A DNA stretch of 64,000 bases, taken from the NCBI RefSeq assembly GCF_900116195.1, contig NZ_FOZW01000010.1, positions 124,001-188,000 on the forward strand. Reading direction: 5' to 3'. This DNA is from Alloyangia pacifica (lineage in GTDB: Bacteria; Pseudomonadota; Alphaproteobacteria; Rhodobacterales; Rhodobacteraceae). This document shows positions 1 through 8,280 of the stretch, in pieces. A model generated the notes under the pieces. The model ran no database searches, was not told the origin of the DNA, and was given only the letters and a program-made list of their open reading frames with translations. Position 1 is the stretch's first letter; every line of letters starts with the position of its first letter. The position numbers and the translations under genes are program-made.

Positions 1-2
1 CC

Positions 3-239
3 TATACCGCCCTCACCCGCGCCATGCGCAGCGGCGAGGTATCGGTGGTCGCCCCCTTCCGCTATTCGCGGCTGCTGGTGGCGCTGGTCTTCGCCTACCT
101 GCTCTTCGGCGAGCGCCCGGATCTCTGGACGCTTGCAGGAGCGCTGCTGATTGTCGTCTCGGGATGCTATACCTTGATCCGCAGCGGCCGCTCTGGCCCC
201 GCGCCGCAAAAGCCTGTAAGGGCCACGGATCGTCAGTAA
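3..239 (+). CDS. EamA/DMT-family transporter, C-terminal part (5' truncated)
   Basis: The reading frame is open from the window edge and ends with TAA. The visible 78 residues contain two hydrophobic helices (around VALVFAYLLFG and AGALLIVVSGCYTLI) with a GERPD turn between them, the usual end of a ten-helix drug/metabolite exporter of the EamA family. The first half, and so the start and substrate clues, lie outside the window. It ends 13 bp before era on the same strand. Family assignment rests on the terminal helices only. Confidence 0.7.
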   Translation, partial: YTALTRAMRSGEVSVVAPFRYSRLLVALVFAYLLFGERPDLWTLAGALLIVVSGCYTLIRSGRSGPAPQKPVRATDRQ

Positions 240-252
240 CGGGAACGCCCCA

Positions 253-1161
253 ATGACCACACGTGCCGGATTCATCGCCCTCATCGGCGAGCCCAACGCG
301 GGCAAGTCGACGCTCACCAACCGCATGGTGGGCGCCAAGGTGTCGATCGTCACCCACAAGGTGCAGACCACGCGCACCCGCATCCGCGGCGTGGCCATGG
401 AGGGCGAGAGCCAGCTGGTGTTCGTCGACACGCCGGGCCTGTTCCAGCCGCGCCGCCGGCTCGACCGCGCCATGGTGGCGGCGGCCTGGGGCGGGGCCTC
501 GGATGCTGACATCATCGTGCTGCTGATCGAGGCCCACCGGGGCATGACCGACGGCGTGAAGCGCATCCTCGACGGGCTGCAGGACCTGCCGCGCGGCCGC
601 AAGGTGGCGCTGGCGATCAACAAGATCGACCGGGTCAAGGCCGAGGACCTGCTGGCGCTGACCCAGAAGATGAACGAGGCCTACGGCTTCGCCGAGACCT
701 TCATGATCTCGGCCGAGCGCGGCCACGGTGTCGACGCGCTGCGCAAGTGGCTGGCCGAGCAGGTGCCCGAGAGCCCCTGGCTCTACCCCGAGGACCAGAT
801 CGCCGACCTGCCGATGCGCATGATCGCCGCCGAGATGACCCGCGAGAAGCTGACCCTGCGCCTGCATCAGGAGCTGCCCTACCAGCTGACGGTGGAAACC
901 GAGCAGTGGGAAGAGCGCGAGGACGGCTCGGCCCGTATCGACCAGATCATCTACGTCACCCGCGACGGCCACAAGGGCATCGTGCTCGGCAAGAAGGGCG
1001 AGACGATCAAGTCGGTCAGCCAGGCCTCGCGCGCCGAGCTCGAGGAATTCCTCGGCCGCAAGGTGCACCTGTTCCTGCAGGTGAAGGTGCGCGAAAACTG
1101 GCTGGAAGAGGCCGAGCGCTATTCCGAGATGGGCCTCGAGTTCAAGGACGGCAATGCCTGA
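253..1161 (+). CDS. era: GTPase Era, ribosome assembly factor
   Basis: Era binds the 3' end of 16S rRNA and helps mature the 30S subunit. The 302-residue length is normal. G1 GEPNAGKST lies at residues 12-20, G3 DTPG at 59-62, G4 NKID at 123-126 and G5 SAE at 153-155. The C-terminal KH RNA-binding domain is present, with its GKKG loop near residues 246-249. The ATG follows the upstream transporter by 13 bp. The 3' end overlaps the next gene by 8 bp, so the two are probably translated together. All nucleotide-binding motifs are intact. Confidence 0.97.
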   Translation: MTTRAGFIALIGEPNAGKSTLTNRMVGAKVSIVTHKVQTTRTRIRGVAMEGESQLVFVDTPGLFQPRRRLDRAMVAAAWGGASDADIIVLLIEAHRGMTDGVKRILDGLQDLPRGRKVALAINKIDRVKAEDLLALTQKMNEAYGFAETFMISAERGHGVDALRKWLAEQVPESPWLYPEDQIADLPMRMIAAEMTREKLTLRLHQELPYQLTVETEQWEEREDGSARIDQIIYVTRDGHKGIVLGKKGETIKSVSQASRAELEEFLGRKVHLFLQVKVRENWLEEAERYSEMGLEFKDGNA

Positions 1162-1486
1162 GCCACGGCTCGCCACCCATGTCTGGGTCGGCGGCTACCT
1201 GCGGCTCTTGTCGCTGCAGGACATCCCCGCCTATGTCACCGCCCATGGCGACGACACCGCCGGCGCGGTGATCGTCAAGCTCGCCACGCTCGACGGCAAG
1301 GCCATCGCCTATACCCGCGAATGGGACCTGATGACCGGCGCGCGGCGTTGGACCACCCTGGCCGAGGGGCCGGAGCATGAGGTCGACGCGCGTGTCTCGA
1401 AGCAGCGGGAGTTCGACCCGGACCTCTGGGTCATCGAGCTTGAGGACCGTCAGGGGCGCCATCTGCTCGATCAGATGGACGGCTGA
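1154..1486 (+). CDS. DUF1491 family protein
   Basis: A 110-residue soluble protein with the look of DUF1491, a small family found almost only in alphaproteobacteria and of unknown function. The N-terminus (TRLATHVWVGGYLR-type start, then IPAYVTAHGDDTAGA) and the GARRWTTLAEG segment are characteristic. Its ATG lies inside the last codons of era (8-bp overlap), a conserved neighbourhood in this order. Its 3' end overlaps the tail of the convergent membrane-protein gene by 56 bp. No catalytic motif is visible. Confidence 0.75.
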   Translation: MPEPRLATHVWVGGYLRLLSLQDIPAYVTAHGDDTAGAVIVKLATLDGKAIAYTREWDLMTGARRWTTLAEGPEHEVDARVSKQREFDPDLWVIELEDRQGRHLLDQMDG

Positions 1487-2072
1487 GAAACCGCGCCAGC
1501 GCCACCATTCCCAGACCGCCGAGCCAGAAGCTCGCCCCCAGCGCCACGCACCACAGTCCGACTCCCGGCCAGCCGACCTCATGCGGGTCGATGAAGAAAT
1601 ACGGGTGCCGCCCGTCGATCTCGCCGCGGATCAGCGCGTAGCTGACGTAGGTCAGCGGCCAGAGCAACCACCACAGCGCGTGGCGCGGCATCAGCCCCTC
1701 CTTCGGCGCAAGCGCCAGCCACCAGAGCGCGACGGCGATCGGCACAAAGGTATGCACCGCCATGTCGGACCACCAGCGGATGCCGTCGAGCGGACGCGCC
1801 AGCAGCCCGTGGTAGACGATGGCCACGATGAGGATCCACAGGGTGACCGCCGTGGTCCACCAGTTCGCCGGGCGGTGCCCGCCGGCGATCCCGGCGAAGG
1901 TCACGCCAACCATGAGGTTGGTGAGGATGGTGAAATAGCGCCCCAGCCGCCAGAGTTCCTCCAGCACCGTCCGGTCGGGCCGCCGCGCCAGTCCGACATG
2001 TACCTGAAGCAGCAAGGCTCCGAGCGCGAGCGCGGCAATCAGCAGGGCGGTGAGGCGGTGAGTCTGGGTCAT
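1431..2072 (-). CDS. Pr6Pr-type integral membrane protein
   Basis: A 213-residue protein with about six hydrophobic helices. It has the conserved aromatic and charged loop residues of the Pr6Pr membrane family (LGRYFTILTNLMVG, DMAVHTFVPIAVALWW, YVSYALIRGEIDGRHPYFFID). Function is unknown. An upstream in-frame ATG exists at 2093, but I chose the ATG at 2072 because GGGAG lies 6 bp before it. The stop falls inside the convergent DUF1491 gene, so the two genes overlap tail to tail. Confidence 0.72.
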   Translation of the reverse strand: MTQTHRLTALLIAALALGALLLQVHVGLARRPDRTVLEELWRLGRYFTILTNLMVGVTFAGIAGGHRPANWWTTAVTLWILIVAIVYHGLLARPLDGIRWWSDMAVHTFVPIAVALWWLALAPKEGLMPRHALWWLLWPLTYVSYALIRGEIDGRHPYFFIDPHEVGWPGVGLWCVALGASFWLGGLGMVALARFLSRPSDRADGAPDGPQAR

Positions 2073-2279
2073 GGCATCTCCCGGGCCGACCATCCTACTG
2101 CAAAGCAGGGATTATTGCGAGGTCAAGCAATGCCCACTCACGGCCCGGTGAGAGCCCGGGCACGGCCACCGCTTCGGGCAGGGTAGACCAGCGATGACAG
2201 GCTTACATGACAGGCCGCGGCAGGCTCCGAGCCTGCGCGACCCCTTGCCCCCACCCCGGCAAACCCCGAGAGTGCGCGC

Positions 2280-3008
2280 ATGGAATGGCGCGACACCGGC
2301 ATCCTTCTGACCTCGCGCAGGCACGGCGAAAGTTCGGCGATTCTCGAGGTCTTCACCCCCGGTCACGGGCGGCACATGGGCGTGCTGCGCGGCGGTGCCT
2401 CGCGCCGTGTCGCCCCCTTCCTGCAACCCGGCGCGCAGCTGGATCTCACGTGGAAGGCGCGGCTCGAGGACCACATGGGCAGCTTCACCGCCGAGCCGCA
2501 GCGCTCGCGCGCGGCGAGCGCGCTGGCCGACCGGCTGTCGCTGGCCGGGCTCAACGCGGTCTGCGCGCTGCTCGCCTTCTCGCTGCCCGAGCGCGAGGCG
2601 CATCCAAAGCTCTACGCCCGCACCGAGCAGCTGCTCGACCTGCTGCCCGAGCGCGAGCTCTGGCCGCTTGCCTACCTGCGCTGGGAGATGGCGCTGCTCG
2701 ACGAGATGGGCTTCGGACTCGATCTTTCGGCCTGCGCCGTGCGCGGCACCAACGAGGAGCTGTGTTTCGTCTCGCCCCGCACCGGTCGCGCGGTCTCGCG
2801 GCAGGCGGCAGGGGAATGGGCCGACCGGCTGCTGCCTCTGCCCGACATCCTCAAGGGAGAGGGCCCCGGCGGCGATGGCGAAATCCTCGAAGCCCTGCGT
2901 ACGACAGGACACTTTCTCGAGCGCCACATGGCCCCTTCGCTGCGCGATCGGCCGCTGCCGCAGGCTCGCGCCGCCTATGTCGAGAGATTTCGCCGCAGCA
3001 CCGTGTGA
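2280..3008 (+). CDS. recO: DNA repair protein RecO
   Basis: RecO loads RecA on SSB-coated DNA together with RecR in the RecFOR recombination pathway. The 242-residue length is typical. The N-terminus ([25 protein letters not shown]) is the RecO OB-fold, with its HGE-S-AI-E-VF-TP signature and the GHMGVLRGG-like strand that follows. A mostly helical C-terminal part comes next. I see no zinc-binding cysteine set, as in many proteobacterial RecO proteins. The recO-era proximity is common across bacteria and supports the call. A 207-bp gap upstream separates it from the divergent Pr6Pr gene and should hold promoters for both. Confidence 0.92.
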   Translation: MEWRDTGILLTSRRHGESSAILEVFTPGHGRHMGVLRGGASRRVAPFLQPGAQLDLTWKARLEDHMGSFTAEPQRSRAASALADRLSLAGLNAVCALLAFSLPEREAHPKLYARTEQLLDLLPERELWPLAYLRWEMALLDEMGFGLDLSACAVRGTNEELCFVSPRTGRAVSRQAAGEWADRLLPLPDILKGEGPGGDGEILEALRTTGHFLERHMAPSLRDRPLPQARAAYVERFRRSTV

Positions 3009-3063
3009 CCGCTGCGGCTCGAGGCGTCTTTCCCCTCCCGAAAAAGCGCGCTACGTAAGTCGC

Positions 3064-3729
3064 ATGCGCTGGAACCTGCCAAATATCCTCACCGCCCTCC
3101 GCCTGATCGCCGCCCCCGGCGTGGCGGTGATGTTCCTGTATTTCTCGCGGCCGCTCGCCGACTGGTTCGCGCTGCTGCTCTTCGTCGGGGCCGCGGTCAC
3201 CGACTGGTTCGACGGCTACCTTGCCCGGCTCTGGGGACAGGAAAGCAAGATCGGCGCCATGCTGGATCCCATCGCCGACAAGGCGATGGTGGTGATCGCG
3301 CTGATGGTGATCGTCGGCTATTCCTCGATGTCGCCCTGGCTGGTGCTGCCGGCGACCATGATTCTCTTCCGCGAGGTGTTCGTCTCGGGCCTGCGCGAAT
3401 ATCTCGGCGACGTGGCCGGAACGCTGAAGGTCACCAAGCTGGCAAAGTGGAAAACCACCTTCCAGATGATCGCCATCGCCACGCTCTTTTCACAGGGGGT
3501 GTTCGAGCATTACCTTGCTCTCAGCGTCGAGGCACTTGACGACCAGGTGGTCACCCGTGCGCTCGACGCCGGCGGTGCCGATCCGCACGGGCTGCGCTGG
3601 CAGGAAGCCGGGATGATCTGGACCGGGCACCTCGGCCTGACGCTGCTGTGGATCGCCGCCGCGCTGACCCTGATCACCGGCTGGGACTACTTCGTGAAGG
3701 CCCTGCCGTTCCTGAAGGACGACACGTGA
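3064..3729 (+). CDS. pgsA: CDP-diacylglycerol--glycerol-3-phosphate 3-phosphatidyltransferase
   Basis: This enzyme catalyses the committed step to phosphatidylglycerol in the inner membrane. The 221-residue protein starts with the PgsA signature MRWNLPNILTALRL. It contains the full CDP-alcohol phosphotransferase motif D-x2-DG-x2-AR-x8-G-x3-D-x3-D (DWFDGYLAR, then MLDPIADK). Several hydrophobic helices surround it. The frame is open much further upstream, but the ATG at 3064 is where family similarity begins. The stop codon overlaps the moaD start by 1 bp, so pgsA-moaD-moaE look cotranscribed. Confidence 0.93.
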   Translation: MRWNLPNILTALRLIAAPGVAVMFLYFSRPLADWFALLLFVGAAVTDWFDGYLARLWGQESKIGAMLDPIADKAMVVIALMVIVGYSSMSPWLVLPATMILFREVFVSGLREYLGDVAGTLKVTKLAKWKTTFQMIAIATLFSQGVFEHYLALSVEALDDQVVTRALDAGGADPHGLRWQEAGMIWTGHLGLTLLWIAAALTLITGWDYFVKALPFLKDDT

Positions 3730-3974
3730 TGGACCTGCTCTATTTCGCCTGGGTACGTGAGCGCATCGGCCTGCCGAAAGAGCGCTACGAGACCGAGGCC
3801 GCCACGGTGAACGATCTCATCGAAGAACTGCGCGGGCGCGAGGAACGTTACGCGCTGGCCTTCTCCGACCTCTCTGCGCTGCGCGTCGCGCTGGACCAGG
3901 AGCTGTCGGAGTTCGACGCGCCGCTTGCCGGCGTGCGCGAAGTCGCCTTCTTCCCGCCGATGACCGGGGGCTGA
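3729..3974 (+). CDS. moaD: Molybdopterin synthase sulfur carrier subunit MoaD
   Basis: MoaD is the ubiquitin-like sulfur donor that, with MoaE, converts precursor Z to molybdopterin. The protein is 81 residues and ends in the obligatory Gly-Gly (PPMTGG), which becomes the thiocarboxylate. The start ATG overlaps the pgsA stop (TGATG), and moaE follows after 4 bp. The cofactor is needed by the nitrate reductase NasA found further along this window. Confidence 0.92.
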   Translation: MDLLYFAWVRERIGLPKERYETEAATVNDLIEELRGREERYALAFSDLSALRVALDQELSEFDAPLAGVREVAFFPPMTGG

Positions 3975-3978
3975 TCCC

Positions 3979-4425
3979 ATGGCGATCCGGGTTGTCGTGC
4001 AGGAAGAGCCCTTCGATTTCGGCGCCGAGGCCGAAGGGTTCGCCGCGGGCCGCACCGACATGGGCGCCGTGGTGACCTTCACCGGCGTGGTGCGCGACGT
4101 GTCGGGCACGCTGGCGACCATGGAAATCGAGCACTACCCCGGCATGACCCAGAAGGCGCTGGAAAAGATCGCGACCGAGGCCGAGGCGCGCTGGGAACTC
4201 GGCGAGGTTCTGGTGATCCATCGCTACGGTCGCATGGGTCCGGGCGAACGCATCATGATGGTCGCCACCGCCTCCAAGCACCGCGGCCATGCCTTCGAGG
4301 CGGCCGAGTACCTGATGGACTATCTCAAGTCCCGCGCACCCTTCTGGAAGAAGGAAAGCGGCGCGGAGGGCGCCTCCTGGGTTGCCGCCAAGGACGAGGA
4401 CGAGGACGCGCTGTCGCGCTGGTAG
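3979..4425 (+). CDS. moaE: Molybdopterin synthase catalytic subunit MoaE
   Basis: MoaE is the large subunit of molybdopterin synthase, forming a heterotetramer with MoaD. The 148 residues include the family signatures TFTGVVRD, MEIEHYPGMT, HRYGRMGPGE and the catalytic lysine region RAPFWKKE near the C-terminus. The acidic tail (KDEDEDALSRW) is typical of alphaproteobacterial copies. It sits 4 bp behind moaD in one operon. Confidence 0.95.
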   Translation: MAIRVVVQEEPFDFGAEAEGFAAGRTDMGAVVTFTGVVRDVSGTLATMEIEHYPGMTQKALEKIATEAEARWELGEVLVIHRYGRMGPGERIMMVATASKHRGHAFEAAEYLMDYLKSRAPFWKKESGAEGASWVAAKDEDEDALSRW

Positions 4426-4462
4426 ACCCTCTCCTTCCGTCGCGCTTGAGACATGGCGCGCG

Positions 4463-4481
4463 TGGTCATATGATCTGACCA
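4463..4481. promoter_or_regulatory. Putative FadR/GntR-type operator
   Basis: An inverted repeat with 6-bp perfect arms, TGGTCA and TGACCA, separated by 7 bp. The nested TGATCTGACCA matches the TGxTCxGAxCA form seen for FadR-subfamily regulators with one mismatch. It lies 36 bp before the ATG of the GntR gene at 4517, as expected for autoregulation. Inferred from symmetry and position only. Confidence 0.45.
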
Positions 4482-4516
4482 ATTCCCGCCTGTTTCCCGC
4501 CTGTCAGGACCACCCC

Positions 4517-5287
4517 ATGCCCTTCCGACCCGTGCAGTCCGAGAAACTCTCCAGCGCCGTGGTGCGTCAGATCGAGGAGCTGATCCTGCGCGGCATCCTG
4601 CGTCCCGGAGAGCGCCTGCCGGCGGAGCGGGAGCTGTCGGACCGGCTGGGTGTGTCACGCCCCTCGCTGCGCGAGGCGGTGGCCGACCTGCAGGAACGCG
4701 GCCTTCTGGAGACCCGCGCCGGGGCCGGCATTTTCGTCACCGAGGTGCTCGGCTCGGCCTTCTCCGACGCGCTGATCCAGCTCTTTTCCAAGCATGACGA
4801 GGCGGTCTTCGACTACCTCAGCTTCCGCCGCGACATGGAGGGGCTGGCCGCGGAACGCGCGGCGCTGCACGGCACCCCCTCGGATCTCAAGGTGATCGAC
4901 GCGCTCTTCGAGAAGATGGCGGCGGCGCACCAGAAACGGAACCCGGCCGAAGAGGCACGGCTCGACGCCGATTTCCACCTTGCGATCATCGAGGCCAGCC
5001 ACAATGTCATCATGCTGCACATGATGCGCTCGATGTACCAGCTGCTGCGCGAGGGCGTGTTCTACAACCGCTCGGTCATGTTCAAGCAGCGCACCACGCG
5101 CGAAGCGCTGCTCGAGCAGCACCGGGCGATCAATACCGCCCTGCAGGCGCGCGACGCGGCAGCGGCCAAGGCGGCGGTGCAGGCGCACCTCGGCTACGTC
5201 GAGGCGGCGCTGGTCAGCGACCGCAAGGCCGAGCGCGACGAGGACGTGGCGCGCCAGCGCTTCGACCGGGTGACCGGACGCGGCTGA
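4517..5287 (+). CDS. FadR-subfamily GntR transcriptional regulator
   Basis: A 256-residue DNA-binding regulator. The N-terminal winged helix (KLSSAVVRQIEELILRGIL, then LPAERELSDRLGVSRPSLREA) is followed by an all-helical FCD ligand-binding domain with conserved Asp and His residues (DADFHLAIIEASHN). The spacing of the FCD metal/ligand residues resembles PdhR and LldR regulators of pyruvate or lactate genes, but no target operon is adjacent. The ATG at 4517 was chosen because the longer open frame upstream has no family similarity and contains the palindrome at 4463-4481. Confidence 0.85.
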   Translation: MPFRPVQSEKLSSAVVRQIEELILRGILRPGERLPAERELSDRLGVSRPSLREAVADLQERGLLETRAGAGIFVTEVLGSAFSDALIQLFSKHDEAVFDYLSFRRDMEGLAAERAALHGTPSDLKVIDALFEKMAAAHQKRNPAEEARLDADFHLAIIEASHNVIMLHMMRSMYQLLREGVFYNRSVMFKQRTTREALLEQHRAINTALQARDAAAAKAAVQAHLGYVEAALVSDRKAERDEDVARQRFDRVTGRG

Positions 5288-5295
5288 CCCGGAAC

Positions 5296-5360
5296 AGGGG
5301 GCGCTGCCCCCTCTTGGCCTTCAGCCAATTCACCCCCGGCGTATTTTGAAAGAGAAGAAG
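5296..5360 (-). repeat. Dispersed intergenic repeat, full copy A
   Basis: It has three parts: a perfect G/C hairpin (AGGGGGC, 3-nt loop, GCCCCCT at 5296-5312), a CACCCCCGGCGTATTT core, and a GAAAGAGAAGAAG end. The same parts recur in opposite orientation at 15173-15236 and, less completely, elsewhere in the window. It sits between the FadR-type regulator and the rhodanese gene. The hairpin could act as a transcription or mRNA end. Confidence 0.65.
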
Positions 5361-5372
5361 TGACCGGGCGTT

Positions 5373-5747
5373 TCAGCTGATCGGCGTCGGGGCGCCAGTG
5401 GCCATGTTGGTGCCGATGTAGGGCTTGTGGCTGCCCTTCCAGCCGCCGAAGCCGCCTTCCATATGCGCGACGCGCGCCATGCCCGAGGCGATGGCGGCGC
5501 GGGCGACCCGCTCCGAACGCACGCCCGAGCCGCAGTGGAAGACGATACGCTTCTCGCCCTGCCCCGGCAATTTCTCCGGCTTGAAAAACGCCATGGGCAT
5601 CAGCAGCGCGCCCTCGATGTGCTCAAACATGTATTCCTGCGGCGTGCGCACGTCGATCAGCACGATCTCGTTGCGGTCAAAGGCCTCGGCGACCTCGTCG
5701 ACGGACCAGGTCTCCAGCAGCGCGTTGCCCACTTCCTCGGTCTTCAT
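5373..5747 (-). CDS. Rhodanese-like sulfurtransferase domain protein
   Basis: A 124-residue single-domain rhodanese. The active-site loop is HCGSGVRS with the catalytic cysteine at residue 72, and the domain start IVLIDVRTPQEY is present. Such proteins carry a persulfide on the cysteine and pass sulfur to acceptors; the physiological acceptor cannot be read from sequence. AAGGAGC lies just before the start codon, supporting the start at 5747. It is transcribed away from ada. Confidence 0.88.
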   Translation of the reverse strand: MKTEEVGNALLETWSVDEVAEAFDRNEIVLIDVRTPQEYMFEHIEGALLMPMAFFKPEKLPGQGEKRIVFHCGSGVRSERVARAAIASGMARVAHMEGGFGGWKGSHKPYIGTNMATGAPTPIS

Positions 5748-5902
5748 CGCCGGCTCCTTTCATATCTCGAATTCTGAACCTGTCTTCAGACTTGGGGTCC
5801 GCGGCGGCGAAGGCAAGGGGGCGTGCCGGGAAAGCCCGCCACAGATCAATAGCCGCCCGATTTCCGGCGGCACGCCGCGCGCGGATCGGCTAGAGTCGCC
5901 CC

Positions 5903-6958
5903 ATGCTGTTTGCCCTTCCAGATCCCGACACGCTCTACCAGGCGCTGCTCGACCGAGACCCGTCCTACGATGGCCGGGCCTATGTCTGCGTCGCCTCGAC
6001 CGGCATCTTCTGCCGGCTGACCTGCCCGGCGCGCAAACCCCTGCGCGCCAATTGCACCTTCCATGAGACCGCGGGCGACTGCATTGCCGCCGGCTTCCGC
6101 CCCTGCAAGCGCTGCCACCCGCTGAAGCCCATGGCCGAAAGCGACCCGGTGATCGCCCGGCTGCTGGATGCGCTAGACGCGCGGCCCGCCTTCCGCTGGT
6201 CCGAGCCGGACCTCCTGGCGATGGGGCTCGATCCCTCGACCGTGCGACGCGCCTTCAAGCGGCAGTTCGGCATGACCTTCCTCGAGATGGCCCGGCAGCG
6301 GAGGCTGCGCGAGGGGTTCACCGCGCTGGCCTCGGGCGCGCCGGTGATCGAGGCGCAGCTCGAAGCGGGCTTCGAGAGCGCCTCGGCCTTCCGGACGGGA
6401 TTTTCCAAGATCTTGGGGGTGGCTCCGGGCGCGCTGAATCCGGATGCGCTGCTCAGGGCGGACTGGATCGCCACGCCGCTCGGCGACATGGTCTCGGTCT
6501 GCTCGAAAGGCCACCTGCACCTGCTGGAGTTCATGGACCGCAAGGCGCTGCCGCGCGAGCTGGAAAAGCTGCGCAAGGGCGCTGGGAACGAGATCGGTGT
6601 GGGACAGTTCGCCCCCTCGGAGCAGATTCGATTGGAGCTGACGCGCTTCTTTGCAGGCGAGAGCGCCGATTTCGACACGCCACTGGCGCTGCATGGCTCG
6701 GAGTTCACCAAGTCGGTCTGGCGCGCGCTGCGCGCGATCCCGGCGGGCGAGACCCGCAGCTACGGCGCGCTGGCGCAGGCGCTGGGGCGGCCCTCGGCGG
6801 TTCGGGCGGTGGCGCAGGCCAATGGCGCCAACCAGATCGCGCTGGTGATCCCCTGCCACCGGGTGATCGGGGCGGACGGCGCGCTCACCGGCTACGGCGG
6901 CGGGCTCTGGCGCAAACAGCGGCTGCTGGAGATCGAGCGGGGGTACCTCGGGGGCTGA
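5903..6958 (+). CDS. ada: Bifunctional Ada: methylphosphotriester / O6-methylguanine-DNA methyltransferase and regulator
   Basis: A suicide repair protein and activator of the adaptive response to alkylation. The 351 residues show the N-terminal zinc domain with four cysteines (C37 and C41 in GIFCRLTC, and CKRC near 68-71), where C37 is the expected methyl acceptor from phosphotriesters. An AraC-type helix-turn-helix follows around residues 95-165. The C-terminal O6-methylguanine methyltransferase has its IPCHRV active site with Cys318. All three functional parts look intact. Confidence 0.95.
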   Translation: MLFALPDPDTLYQALLDRDPSYDGRAYVCVASTGIFCRLTCPARKPLRANCTFHETAGDCIAAGFRPCKRCHPLKPMAESDPVIARLLDALDARPAFRWSEPDLLAMGLDPSTVRRAFKRQFGMTFLEMARQRRLREGFTALASGAPVIEAQLEAGFESASAFRTGFSKILGVAPGALNPDALLRADWIATPLGDMVSVCSKGHLHLLEFMDRKALPRELEKLRKGAGNEIGVGQFAPSEQIRLELTRFFAGESADFDTPLALHGSEFTKSVWRALRAIPAGETRSYGALAQALGRPSAVRAVAQANGANQIALVIPCHRVIGADGALTGYGGGLWRKQRLLEIERGYLGG

Positions 6959-6997
6959 ACACTTGCGCCCTGCGCCCGCGCGGCTTACCCCTCTGGC

Positions 6998-7348
6998 ATG
7001 CGCATTCTCGAGAACATCATCAGCGACCGCGGCTCCAAGTATGCCGTCTCGGGTGGACCCTGTGCCTCTGAGGAGGAGGCCAAGGCCTTTCTGAAAGAGC
7101 TCAAGCGAAACAAGAAGTTCGCCAAGGCCACGCACAACACATGGGGCCTGCTGACCGGGGACGCGCCGATCAAGAACGATGACGGCGAGAGCGGCGCGGG
7201 CATGGTGATCCTGCGCATGCTCGAGCGCGAAGGGCTGAAGGACCACATCATCGTCGTGACCCGCTGGTTCGGCGGCAAGCACCTCGGCGGTGACCGCTTC
7301 CGCCACGTGCAGGACGCGGTGCGCACCTATCTCGAGAGCATGGAATGA
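6998..7348 (+). CDS. IMPACT/YigZ N-terminal-domain family protein
   Basis: A 116-residue protein equal to the N-terminal half of YigZ/IMPACT proteins. It has the conserved AKATHNTWG segment, a DGE box and the TRWFGGKHLGGDRFRHV motif. The ferredoxin-like C-terminal domain of full YigZ is absent. IMPACT in eukaryotes modulates translation control, but the bacterial role of this short form is unknown. Its last codon overlaps the next gene by 4 bp (ATGA). Confidence 0.8.
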   Translation: MRILENIISDRGSKYAVSGGPCASEEEAKAFLKELKRNKKFAKATHNTWGLLTGDAPIKNDDGESGAGMVILRMLEREGLKDHIIVVTRWFGGKHLGGDRFRHVQDAVRTYLESME

Positions 7349-7707
7349 CCGCTCCGGATCAGCTGTTCGCGCGGCTGGCCCGCTCGAAATTCCGCAGCCG
7401 CTTCCGTCTTGGCCCCAACGAGCGCGCCTATGCGGACGAGAAGGGCCGCGAGGTGGTCCTGTCGCATGCGCGCGACTTCATCGCCGAGCGGCTGGCCCCG
7501 GCGTTGCCGAAGAACGACGGCAAGCAGACGCCCATGCGCGGCCACCCGGTGTTTATCGCCCAGCACGCAACGGCCACCTGCTGCCGGGGCTGCCTTGCGA
7601 AATGGCACGGGCTGGCGGCGGGGCGCGCGCTGAGCGATGCGGAGCAGGCGCGGGTGGTGGGCGTGATCCTCACGTGGATCGACCGGCAGATGGGATATCG
7701 GGCATGA
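7345..7707 (+). CDS. DUF4186 family protein
   Basis: A 120-residue protein of the DUF4186 family, with its conserved SRFRLGPNERAYADEKG start, the HPVFIAQHATATCCRGCLAKWHG cysteine/histidine cluster in the middle and a DRQMGY end. The Cys-Cys-x2-Cys plus two His could hold a metal. Function is unknown. It overlaps the IMPACT-like gene by 4 bp and precedes ybaK by 10 bp, so the three form one transcription unit. Confidence 0.75.
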   Translation: MTAPDQLFARLARSKFRSRFRLGPNERAYADEKGREVVLSHARDFIAERLAPALPKNDGKQTPMRGHPVFIAQHATATCCRGCLAKWHGLAAGRALSDAEQARVVGVILTWIDRQMGYRA

Positions 7708-7717
7708 GGGTCTCGGC

Positions 7718-8194
7718 ATGAGCAAGGGCACACCCGCCACGCAGGCGCTGACCCGCGCCAAGGTGGCTTTCGAGCTGCTCGAGTATGATTACGTCTCCGG
7801 GCAGGCGCAGATCGGGCTGCACGCGGCCGAAGCGATCGGCTGGGATCCTTCGAGGGTGCTGAAGACGCTGATGGTCGAGGTCGACGGCAGGCCCTGCTGC
7901 GCCGTGGTGCCCTCGGGAGCCTCGCTGTCGATGAAGCGGGTGGCCAGCGCCTTCGGTGGCAAGTCGGCGCAGATGATGGATCCGGCGAAGGCCGAGCGGC
8001 TCACCGGCATGCACACCGGCGGCATCAGCCCCTTCGGGCAGAAGAAACGCGTGCCCACGGCCTTCGAGGCCGGGGCGATGGCCGCCGAGCGGATCGTGCT
8101 CAACGGCGGCAAGCGCGGATTGATGGTGGTGGTCACCCCCGCCGATGCGCTAGAGGTTTCCGGCGGCAAGGCGGCGGCGCTGGCAGCGGACTGA
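7718..8194 (+). CDS. ybaK: Cys-tRNA(Pro)/Cys-tRNA(Cys) deacylase YbaK
   Basis: A trans-acting editing enzyme that hydrolyses Cys mischarged on tRNA(Pro). The 158 residues match the YbaK fold. Key features are the N-terminal TPATQAL, the lysine segment VLKTLMVEVDG (equivalent to the catalytic Lys46 of Haemophilus YbaK), and the GGISPFGQKK loop with its conserved Gly and Phe. It closes a run of three closely spaced small genes. Confidence 0.92.
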   Translation: MSKGTPATQALTRAKVAFELLEYDYVSGQAQIGLHAAEAIGWDPSRVLKTLMVEVDGRPCCAVVPSGASLSMKRVASAFGGKSAQMMDPAKAERLTGMHTGGISPFGQKKRVPTAFEAGAMAAERIVLNGGKRGLMVVVTPADALEVSGGKAAALAAD

Positions 8195-8280
8195 CCGCGG
8201 TGCACCCACCCGCTCTCGGCACCTGGACCCGGCCGCGCTAACCGTTCCAGAATCGCGAAATCCCTGCTAGGTATGGTGGA

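Noticed and set aside
13-1176. A 387-residue open frame on the minus strand across era
   Set aside because: It is antisense to a clearly conserved era, with composition expected from G+C-rich codon bias, and shows no recognisable domain.
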